A stretch of 64,000 bases of DNA from Cranoglanis bouderius (Eukaryota; Chordata; Actinopteri; Siluriformes; Cranoglanididae), in contig CM042555.1 in the NCBI GenBank assembly GCA_023630585.1, forward strand, positions 17,078,501 through 17,142,500, read 5' to 3'. The notes under the pieces were generated by a model, which saw nothing but the letters and a program-made list of their open reading frames with translations, did no database searches and was not told the origin of the DNA. Each line of letters opens with the position of its first letter. Position 1 is the stretch's first letter. Of the stretch, positions 48,274-60,200 are shown in pieces. Both the position numbers and the translations under genes were made by a program.

Positions 48274-51200
48274 TTACAAACCCTTACACCAAGGCTTCCC
48301 AGTTGAATACATTTTTGTGTTTTCCTTAATTTAACAAATCTGATTCAAGTAATTTAAAAGCCCTATCTGAGAAGGAATAAGTGGGAAAACACAGGGTGGG
48401 ACCCAGGGGAACTTTATAATTAGGCCATATCATCTGAAATACATGGAGCACATTTCAGAAATGTCAAGTTAAACTATGGCTTGATGATTTTTAATCTCTA
48501 TAACAAATGGATTGCAACTTTGCTTCCAGGGCTAGCACTGAACTTTACACTTAAATGTAAACCTGTCAATTTTAATCAGACATTTTCAGGAAGGAAATCA
48601 AAGAACACCAGTTTCAGAAATGTCCTCTTTATGAGTCAAGTTGCCATCATGGTTTATTATGATTATTGGTTTGCCAGCTGCTGCTGAGATGGTCTGCACA
48701 GCAGCTAATCGTCCTGATAAGGGAGAACTCACAGACCTTGGCTTTGTGGACAGCTCGCACAGACTTTGTAAGCACCACGGGTGTCAGAGCTAACCCAAAG
48801 TGAAGGGTACATCATTCTGCTGATGTGAAAACAGATATATTGCCTGTATTCCACAGCAACTGAAATGTGGAGATGCATTTTAATGCAATAGGTCGTGAAG
48901 ATAAGCTCCTTTGCTTATCTTCATGACCCATTGCATTAAAATGCATCTCCACATTTGTGCTTGCTCACTTTGGTATACGTAGCATAGCAAATATGTAGTC
49001 GTTTTAAGAATACATTAGTTTCTCTAGTAGGAACTGCACTTCTGCAGTCAGTATAGCCAGTTGGGGTTGGTCTCATACCATTCTGTGGCAGACCTTTGAG
49101 TGTGGTGGTGGTCAATACCTAAAATGCCAAGATGCCTGGAAATGTGGTCATGCTCCGATCTGGCACTGTCATGCTCTGGTATTTTGTGTGGTGGCACCAA
49201 CATGGCCTTGTGTAACTCCACTCCTTTGCTGTTGTGGTTCTGAAACACATTGGTTCAATGCATCCCGTTTGGGATCATTCTGAATTTCCAGGGTTGCAAG
49301 TAGTAGCATTTCTTGCTTTTGAGTTTCAGTACACCAAAGACCTGCACTACCAGCATGTGTTTGAGCCAGCCAACACCACATTAACAAATGTAGTGATCGA
49401 CAACACTGCTATGCCTTTCAGTGATTGGATAGTGTTGCTTGTAGGATTTCTGCACCCATTGCACCTGCACTTATGAGAGTTATCTCATTAAGGGTCAGGA
49501 GCAACTGTGCTTCATGTAAGGAATACAACTCACATTCATCATAGCATTATTTGCTTTACCAGCCAGAATGTATCTGTTATTCACTTCTTCTTTTCCTTTC
49601 GGCTGTTCCCTTCAGGGGTCTCCACAGCGAATCATCTGCCTCCATCTAGCCCTATCCCCTGCATCCTCTTCTCTCAGACCGACTACCTTCATGTCCTCCT
49701 TCACTACATCCATAAACCTCCTCTTTGGTCTTCCTCTCGGCCTCCTGCCTGGCAGCTCTAACCTCAGCATCCTTTTACCGATATATTCACTCTCCCTCCT
49801 CTGGACATGTCCAAACCATCTCAACCTAGCCTCTCTAACTTTGTCTCCAAAACATCTCACATGTGCTGTCCCCCTGATGTACTCATTCCTGATCCTATCC
49901 ATCCTCGTCACTCCCAAAGAGAACCTCAACATCTTTAGCTCTGCTACCTCTAACTCTTCCTCCTGTCTTTTCCTCAGAGCAACTGTCTCCAAACTATACA
50001 ACATCACTGGTCTCACTACTGTCCTGTACACCTTTCCTTTCATTTTTGCTGGTACTCTTTTATCACACAACAGACCTGACACTTTTCTCCACCCATTCCA
50101 ACCTGCCTGCACACGCTTCTTCACCTCTTTTCCACACTCCCTGTTGCTCTGGACTGTTGACCCTTAGTACTTAAAATCCTGCACCTTCTTTATCTCTTCT
50201 CCCTGTAACCTCACTGTTCCACTTGGATCCCTCTCATTCACACACATGTATTCTGTCTTGCTGTGACTAACCTTCATTCCTCTTCTCTCCAGAGCAAACC
50301 TCCACCTCTCTAGACTTTCCTCCACCTGCTCCCTGCTCTCAGTACAGATCACAATGTCATCCGCAAACATCATAGTCCATGGAGATTCCTATCTGACCTC
50401 ATCTGTCAGCCTGTCCATCACCAGCGCAAACAAGAAGGGGCTCAGAGCCGATCCTTGATCCCACCTTCACCATGAACTCCTCTGTCACACCTACTGCACA
50501 CCTTACTATTGTCCTACTGCTCTCATACATATCCTGCACCACTCTCACATACTTCTCTGCCACTCCAGACCTCCTCATACAATACCACAGCTCCTCTCTT
50601 GGCACCCTGTCATACGCTTTCTCTAAATCTACAAAGACACAATGCAGCTCTTTCTGACTCTCTCTGTACTTCTCCATCAACATTCTCAAAGCAAATATTG
50701 CATCTGTAGTGCTCTTTCTTGGCATGAAACCATACTGCTGCTCACAAATGCTCACTTCTCCCCTTAGCCTTGCTTGCACTACTCTTTCCCACAACTTCAT
50801 TGTGTGGCTCATCAGCTTAATACCTCTGTAGTTTCCACAAATCTGCACATCTCCCTTGTTCTTAAAAATCGGCACCAAAACACTTCTCCTCCATTCCTCA
50901 GGCATCCTCTCACTCTCTAAGACCTCGTTGAACAACCTAGTTAAAAACTCTACTGCCATCTCTCCTAGACACTTCCATACCTCCACTGGTATGTCATCAG
51001 GACCAACTGCCTTTCCTCTCTTCATCCTCTTCAAAGCTCTCCTAACTTCACCCTTGCTAATCCTTTCTACTTAGTACGTGTTCACCACAGCCATCTCCAT
51101 ACTTTTAGCAAAGTCTACCAACCTCTGTATTTCTGGGTTCCTTACCTGAAGACCAAACCTGCCCATCACTTCCTCATCCCCACTATTCCCTTCACCAACA

Positions 51201-54200
51201 TGTCCATTAAAGTCTGCCCCTATCACCACTCTCTCACCTCTGGGAACACTCTGCATCACTTCCTCAAGCTCGCTCCAGAATCTGTCTTTCTCCTCTTGCT
51301 CACAACCTACTTGTGGAGCGTAAGCACTAACAACATTCAACATCACACCTTCAATTTCCAGCTTCAGACTCATCAACCTATCTGACACTCTCTTTACCTC
51401 CAGAACATTCTTCACAAACTCCTCCTTCAGGATCACTCCTACTCCATTTCTCTTCCTGTCCACACCATGATAAAAAAGTTTAAACCCTGCTCCAATGCTT
51501 CTAGCCTTGCTCCCTTTCTACCTGGTCTCCTGGACACACAGAATGTTGACTTTCCTCCTCTGCATCATATCTACCAACTCTCTGCCTTTACCTGTCATCG
51601 TACCAACATTCAAAGTCCCTACTTTCAGTCCTAAACTCCTGCCTTTCCTCTTCTCTCTCTGTGTATGGACACGCCTTCCTCCTCTAACACACCTTCCTCC
51701 TCTCCTTCTTCGACCAACAGTAGCCCAATTTCCACCAGTGCCCTGTAGGTCAACGGCACCGATGGCGGTTGTTGTTAACCCGGGTCCCGACCGATCCGGT
51801 ATGGAAGTCATGTTAGTGATTCACATATTGAATTTGGCAAAAGTTTTACGTCGGATGCCCTTCCTGACACAACCCTCTCTATTTATCCGGGCTTGGGACT
51901 GGCACAAAAAGTACACTGGCTAGATTGTATCTGTTATTCACTATATTATATGGTCTACACTTATATAGCACCTTTTAACCTTAGCGGTTCTACAAAGCGC
52001 TTTACACTTTTTCTCATTCACCCATTCACACACACACACACACACACACACAAACGCAACGGGCTGGGAATTGAACCACCAACCCCACGATTGGTGGAGA
52101 ACCCGCTCTACCACCTACTCCTACCCTCTGATCCTCAGATCACTCCAATGGCTGGTTATCAGAGTTCAGCACTTCATTGTGCTGTTGCGTTGGCACTAGA
52201 AGCTTTTCTGTAGCTGAGCCTTCTGCCGGTTTCTGTTTCTGCCGCAAAAATGCAACAAAGGAGCTTACTTCTTCAAAGTTGTGTTTGCCATTTGCTTAAA
52301 TCTCTGCAACAACCACAGTGTAAGAAGAAGGATAATGAATAATCAGCTGTTTCCATATAGTGTGCAAGCTTCATGCATCACTATAGGCATTATGCTGCAA
52401 TTAGGACAAGGCTCTGTAAGTGACAGTCAAAAATACCCCAGTCCCAAATCATTTGGACAATGGTCATTGTCCATGATCAAACTCCTTTGGGGAGTGGCAA
52501 GACATACCGCTCAACATTCTGCCCTGAAGGGGTTATGGAAGTTCAACAATTCAGATGTTATTGCTGTATGAATTTATGAAAGTAATTACTCTGTGTCTGC
52601 AACACACACACTGCTGCACTCTGATCTAACAACACAGTTACCTATTGTGAGCATAATAATTATAATCAGAGGTAGGTCAACACACTCTTTTTTGACAGTA
52701 TAGATTTAACAAGAACAAAATTAGCATTGGAGTGTCTTTGAATTCATTTTCGCAACTCCTCAGCAAAACAAGTATGGTAAAAACAAAGAAAAAAGAAAAC
52801 CTTGACATAGCAAGGTTGCTTTATAGGCTACCTATGTGAGGTCACACTTACAAGGTGACGGCCTTGTTGTTTGTGCTTGGTAAGAAGACAAACAAACGGG
52901 AATACACCACTAGTTCCAAAGGAAACTAGTGGTCCAGAACGGATAGTCGAGAAAACAACTAGAGGATTTCATCCTACGCACAACTCTAAATAACTCATTC
53001 TCACTGATCTTTGGAGACATGCTAAAATAAAGGCTACACCAGCTAAAAGAAAAACAGCCAGAGAGAGAAATAATGTGGGTTCAATTCAGACATTACAGTT
53101 TCCCTAATGCTGTCAGTGTTTATTCTACAAACGTCATGAAATGTACAGATAAATCAATAGATGGTATTACACTTCATTAGCTTTGTTGAAATACTTTATA
53201 ATTTATACATTTAAATATTAAGTACATTAGCATGGACACTTTAACAATCTACTTCAACTTTTAATTTTGTAAGATTTTGACACAATAACTATACTTTCCC
53301 TTAATTATAGTTAACCTCTTGCAGTAATGTCATTGTCAATGTCTTTTTCTTGAGCCATGCAGTAACTATATTTACATTTTATATAGGTAGCCAGGAATTA
53401 TACAGGATGTCCCAAAAGTCTCCATACATAGGGGAAATATACACCTTTATTTTTTTTTTTATCTTTTCATTATAGCAAAATGTAACTTTATTTACAAAAC
53501 ATCCTCTAGATGATTGCCATTTATTTGTACTCATGATGAACTCATGTTAATACTGGTACAGTAGTGCTCGAAAGTTTGTGATTTTTTTTATATTTCTGCA
53601 TAAATATGATCTAAAACACCATCAGATTTAACACAGGTCCTAGATAAAGAGAACCCAATTAAATAAATGAGACAAAAACATTATACGTGCTCATTTATTT
53701 ATTGAGGAAAATGATCCAATATTACATACCTTTGAGTGGCTAAAGTATGTGAACCTTTGCTTTCAGTATCTGGTGTGACTCCCTTGTGCAGCAATAACTG
53801 CATTTAAACGTTTCCAGTAACTGTTGATCAGTCCTGCACATCGGTTTGGAAGAATTTTAGCCCATTCCTCAGTACAGAACAGATTCAACTCTGGGATGTT
53901 GGTGGGTTTCCTCACATGGACTGCTTGCTTCAGGTCCTTCCACAACATTTCTATTGGATTAAGGTCAGGACATTGACTTGGCCATTCCAAAACATTAACT
54001 TTATTCTTCTTTAACCATTCTGTGGTAGAATGACTTGTGTGCTTAGGGTTGTTGTCTTGCTGCATGACCCACTTTCTGTTCAGATTCAGTTCATGGACAG
54101 ATGTCCTGACATTTTCCTTTAGAATTTGCTGGTATACTTCAAAATTTATTGTTCCATCAATGATGGCAAGCTGTCCTGGCCCAGATGCAGCAAAACAGGC

Positions 54201-57200
54201 CCAAACCATGGTACTACCACGACCATGTTTCACACATGGGTTAAGGTTCTCATACTGGAATGCAGTGTTTTCCTTTCTCCAAACATAATGCTTCTCATTT
54301 AATCCAGAAATTCTACTTTGGTCTCATCTATCCACAAAACATTTTTCCAGTAGCCTTCTGGCTTGTCCACGTAATCTTTAGCAAACTCCAGAGGGGCAGC
54401 AATGTTCTTTTTGGAGAGCAGTGGCTTTCTCCTTGCAACCCTGCCATGCACAACATTGTTTATATAATATAAACTAAGTCTGAAAATTTTTGGATATCAT
54501 TTTGCTAAAAAGTGTTTATTTCCCCTATGTACGGGGACTTTTGGGACACCCTGTAGTATAAATGTTAATGAGCAGGTAATAATGTGATACTCATGTTGCT
54601 AATATGCTTTATGTCCAGTTCCAAGATCAGACTACAAAATGCTTTTATTTTCTAACACATTATTAATTTTACTGATAATGAAAAAAAAAATCCATTAACT
54701 GGCCATTATCAAATCCTTTGTAGACACATGATTATTTATTATAATAGTAATGTCTGGCATTTAGACCTGCTTTTAAAACACTTAATATACTAAGGCAATT
54801 ACTTCTGTCAACCTGAAATCTGAGGTCACACTAACTGATCCCAAAAGCTTTTAGTTATGGTTATCAGGGCTGCCATTGTGGGAGAACATTTAAAGCATGA
54901 ATTTCTGTAGCTGGTCATTTCTAAGAAAGCAATCAGGAAACATGCTTTCGTTGGCTTTTAAGGCTGGCAGTGATATTTGTTTTCCTGCAATCAGGCATCT
55001 AACTAGCTTCAGGATGTTGGCAGAACATAATGGGGAAAAAACACACAGACATACACACACAGCTAAAGGCTGTTGTCACTCACCTCCCCATTGCAGAAGC
55101 AGTAAATGATGGACACGAAAAACCCCTTAAAATAGAACAGAAGACAGATATTAGAGATGGCATTTTTCTGATTCATACACAGAATAGCTGATACAGAACA
55201 TACGCTATGACCATTTCTAAATTGAGTATTGAATAATTGAGCACATTGCATCTGTGCTGTCGCATGTGTTGACATTATCCAAACTGCATGAGGGAAAAAA
55301 AAAACCACTGATGTATTTAATTTCACAGATTTTCCAGGTCTTCCAAGTAGCTTCTTTTTTAACATGATGTGGTGATTCAATGTTTAAAGAGCAACTTCAA
55401 CTGTTTTTCCTATTGTCATGCCCGATAAGCATGTTCAAACACCATCTGCGTCAATGGCCACTAGACACCATGACGTAATCACTGGTGGGGGGAGCAACCC
55501 ACGGTAAGACACTCTATATTGTTTGTTTGCTGGTGGATGCTATACAGAGGTGTGTATTTTGGTCATTTTCACAGCTCTAATACTCACAGGCAAAATGAAC
55601 GAGCACTTTAATTCTCAGCTGGTCTGTTATCTTTGGGGAGGAAAAATCAGGCAGTGGAAAAGACTTCTTTTTGAACTTTTATGTGGGTGAACATGCATTT
55701 CTGATGTATGGACATTATCCACTCCATAATCCCCCTTTCCCTCTCCCAACCATTGAAATATATATGATACAGTACATCATGTCATGTTTTGGAATGAAAG
55801 GACGTAGAATCTAAGGTTATGTCTAGTATGTAACCGAATGAGTAGATTATGACTAGAGTAGAGGACCACCAGGCCACCTGGGTCACTTGGGTTGACAAGA
55901 ATGGTCAGACGATGAATGTAATGTAGCCAGGACCTTTTTGTACAGTGCGGGGAACATAAGTATTCAGACACTTTTATTTTTGTTATTGAATATATTTTCA
56001 GTGCATACTATATATCCACTTCACATTTACACACATAATTAGAGTTTGTACTTTGTACAAAAAAATATGTATTTTTAAACATGTACAAAAATAATTTGTA
56101 TTGATAGGGAAAAAAGTATTCGGATATAATAAATTACCAACACTCTGTCACGAAGCTGTTGTTGGCAATTGAAGTAATTGGCTTTTTGCAGCATTGTGGT
56201 TCAATTTTGGTCCATTCCACCTGGCAAATCATCTTCAATTCTCCAAGGTTACAAAGGTTGAAGTCAGGAGATTTCAGGAGTCAGGAGCCAAGCTTTCTTG
56301 GGTTATTTTGGCTGTACAGTGCCCTCCACTAATATTGGCACCCTTGGTAAACATAAGCAAAGAAGGCAAAAATTGTCTTTATTGTTTAACCTTTTGATAT
56401 TTTCTTTAAAAAAAAATCACAAAAATACTCTGCTCTCATTGATATCAAACAATTGCAAACAAAACACAGGTTTATTCAAAATATATCTTTGTTAAATATA
56501 CTGTAGGTGTACAACAATTATTGGCATCCTTTTAGTCAATACTTTGTGCTACCGCCCTTTGCTAAGATAACAGCTCTAAGTCTTCTCCTATAATGCCTGA
56601 TGAGGTTGGAGAATACATGGCAAGTGATCTGAGACCATTCCTCCATACAGAATCTCTCCAGATCCTTCAAATTTTGAGGCCCACGCTGGTGGACTCTCCT
56701 CTTCAGTTCACCCCACAGGTTTCCTATGGGTTTCAAGTTAGGGGACTGGGATGGCCATGGCAGGACCTTGATTTTGTGGTCAGTAAACCATTTTTGTGTT
56801 GACTTTGATGTATGTTTTGGATCATTGTCCTGCTGGAAGATCCAGAAACGGCCCATTTTAAGCTTTCTGGCAGAGACGGTCAAGGTTTCATTTAATATCT
56901 GTTGATATATGATAGAGTCCATGATGTCATGTATCCTAACAAAATGTCCAGGTCCTCTGGCAGAAAAACAGCCCCAAAACATTAAAGAGCCACCACAATA
57001 TTTAACCATGGGCATGAGGTACTTTTTCATATGGCTACCTCTCTGTGTGCGCCAACACCACCTCTGGGGTTTATTGCCAAAAAGCTCTATTTTGGTTTCA
57101 TCTGACCATAGAACCTGATCCCATTTGAAGTTCCAGTAGTGTCTGGCAAACTGAAGATGCTTGAGTTTGTTTTTGGATGAGAGTAGAGACTTTTTTCTTA

Positions 57201-60200
57201 AAACCCTTCCAAACAACTTGTTGTGACGTAAGTGACTTCGGATTGTAGTTTTGGAGACTTTCTGACCCCAAGACGCAACTAACTTCTGCAATTCTCCAGC
57301 TGTGATCCTTGGAGATTTTTTGGCCACTCAAACCATCCTCTTCTGAGACAATAAAGACACACATCCAATTACAGGTTGATTCATAACATTTCCAGTTGAC
57401 TGGAACTTCTTAATTATTGCCCTGATGGTGGAAATGGGCATTTTCAATGCTTCTGCTATTTTCTTATAGCCACTTCCCATTTTGTGAAGCTCAACAACCT
57501 TTTGCCGCACATCACAGCTATATTCCTTGGTCTTACCCATTGTGATGAATGACTAAGGGAATTTGGCCTATGTGTTACCTCATATTTATACCCATGTGAA
57601 ACAGGAAGTCAACAATTTCCTGTTCCTAGTCACCCAGGTGTACTAAAAAAATGTAAAATATCAATGGCAATATACTTCAAATATATTTTTCTCATATGAA
57701 CTCATGGGGTGCCAATAATTGTTGCACACCTATATTTAACAAACATATTTTTTGATAAACATGTGTTGTGTTTGATATCCATGAGAGCAGATTATTTTTG
57801 TGAATTTTTTGAACAAAAGATCAAAAGGTTAAACAATAAAGACAAATTTTCACAGCCTTCTTTGCTCATATTTACCAAGGGTGGCAATTTTAGTGGATGG
57901 CACCCAAATGGATGTTTGAGGTTGTTGTTTTGTTGAAACATCCATCTTCACTCCAGGTTCAGTTTCATGGCCAGTGTGACTAAATTCTCCTCAAACGTGT
58001 CCCAGTACATCGCTCCATTCATGTTGTCTTCAATGTTGTGTAATCCCAAGCACCGTTTGTAGAGAAGCAGCCCCAATGGTGTTGCCCTTGGTGTTCTCGG
58101 GTAATATACATACAGTGGGTATAGAAAAGAATCAACCTCCCTTTAAAATAATCACATTTTGTTCCTTTCAGCCTGAAATGAAGACAGACACAGTTTTTGT
58201 TTTATCCAGCTGTATTTACTCAGTGCAACTTATAACATCCAAGTGAAAGATATAACACCAACATGTCAGAAAAGAAATAAAAAAACAGAATCACTGAGTT
58301 GGAAAAAGGATCGCGCCCTTGCTTTAATTTGCCTTAATTTTTTTAATTACAGCCTTTAGTCTGTTGGGATATGTCTCTACTAACTTTGCACATCTAGACT
58401 TTGCAATATTTGCCCACTCTTCTTTGCAGAACTGCTCAAGTTCACTTAAATTTGATGGTGACTGTTTGTGGACTGCAGTCTTCAAGTCATTCCACAGATT
58501 TTCAATGGGGTTTAAGTCTGGGCAGTGACTAGGCCATGCAAGGACATTCACCTTTTTCTCCCTCAAACACTGTGTGGTCAGTTTTGCTGTGTGTTTTGGG
58601 TCATTGTCACGTTTGAAGGTAAACTTTCTTCCCATTGACAACTTTCTGGCAGAGGGCAGAAGATTTTCCTCAAGAATTTGATGGTATTTTGCCCCATCCA
58701 TTTTCCTTCTATCCTGACAAGTGCTCCAGTCCCTGCTGCAGAGAAACACCCCATAACAGGATATTACCACCTTCATGCTTTACTGTAGGAATGGTGTTAT
58801 TTGGATGGTGACCTGTATTGGATTTCTGCCAGATATATCGTTTGGTGCTGAGGCCAAATAATTAAATTTTAGTCTCATCTGACCATAACACCTTTTTCCA
58901 TGTTGCCTCGGAATCTTCAAGGTGTGTTTTGGCAAAGCTCAGTCATAGATGGCTTTTTCTTGCAACCCTCCCATACAAGCCACATTTGTGGATAATTTGT
59001 AATATTGTTGTCACATGCACACAATGACCACTCTTTGTCATAAATTCTTGCAACTGCTTCAGAGTTGCTGTAGGCCTCTTGGTAGCCTCTCTGACTAGTT
59101 TCCTCCTGGCTCTTTCATCCAGTTTGGAGCGACATCCTGATCCAGGGTGGGTCTGTGTTGTACCAAATACCTTCCACTTCTTAATAATAGACTTCACTGT
59201 GCTTTTAGGTATTGATAAAGCCTTTGAATTTTTTTGTATCCATCTCCTGACTTGTGCTTATCCACAACTTTATCCCGGAGATCTTTTGACAGTGCCTTGC
59301 CACCCATAGTTGATTGTTTGCTTCAGTTGCACAACAAAACTGCTCCAGGAAAGCTCTTTTCATGCTGAGCTAATCAAAATGACCACAGCTGATCACAGTT
59401 AAAAGTCAAACGGCTTTGTGTGCCATTGAGAAGGTGATTAGCTACACCTTATTGAGTTAACAAGTCATTTTTAGGAGGGGGGTGATCCTTTTTACAACTC
59501 AGTGATTCTGTTTTGTTTTTTTGTTTTTTTTTTCTGACATGTTGGTGTTATATCTTTCACTTGGATGTTATAAGTTGCATTGAGTAAATACAGCTGGATA
59601 AAACAAAAACTGTGTCCGTTTTCATTTCAGGCTGACAAGCCACAAAATGTGATTATTTTAAAGGGCGGTGATTCTTTTCTATACCCACTGTATACACAAA
59701 CCTTCTTCCTCCAAGCTTGGCTGAAAAGGACATATTTGAAGAGGATATACTGTATGCACTGGATATACTGTATTAAATAACAAAAAGTCTCTGAACATGT
59801 ATTACCCCTCACTGTATATCTCAAAATAAAAAAGAAATAATAAAAAACAAGATAAAGGCATAACTGTGGTTAGGTGAAAGTTTGTTTGCTAATCGTCTAA
59901 CTAGCGGCTTGTAAGCGGGATGCTTATAAATACATTCAATTGCACATTACACAGTCCTTTGAAACTTGCATTTGCAAACCAACTTGCTGGTTTAAGCTAT
60001 TTCCCAATGCATTATCAGAATCCCTTGGCCATTACATCCTATGGCTATCATGATGTTTTGTTTGAAATGATTCTATATGCATTCTAGTGTTTGAGAGATA
60101 AATTTGATTTGCATTCTACTAAAACATTGACTAGATATGATTTTTTGCATTTAGTACATATCCATTTCTTAAACACCTCAACAACTAATCAACCAATCAA

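Larger units (their letters stand above)
55943..59814 (-). mobile_element. Tc1-like element (family A) containing two other Tc1 elements
   Basis: The left end CAGTGCGGGGAACATAAGTA abuts TA. A degraded mirror (ACATGTATTACCCCTCACTG) ends at 59,814 next to TA. Family A remnants appear at 55,943-56,316, 57,904-58,112 and 59,691-59,814, about 700 bp in all, interrupted by the elements at 56,317 and 58,113. Middle remnants resemble minus-strand Tc1 transposase text, but no intact frame remains. Confidence 0.7.

Noticed and set aside
49568..50167. 199-codon plus-strand frame
   Set aside because: It is antisense to the RTE reverse transcriptase, whose minus-strand reading has clear RT motifs.
52026..52130. 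tRNA gene on the minus strand
   Set aside because: tRNA-like boxes belong to the head of a SINE whose tail is shared with 1465-1595.
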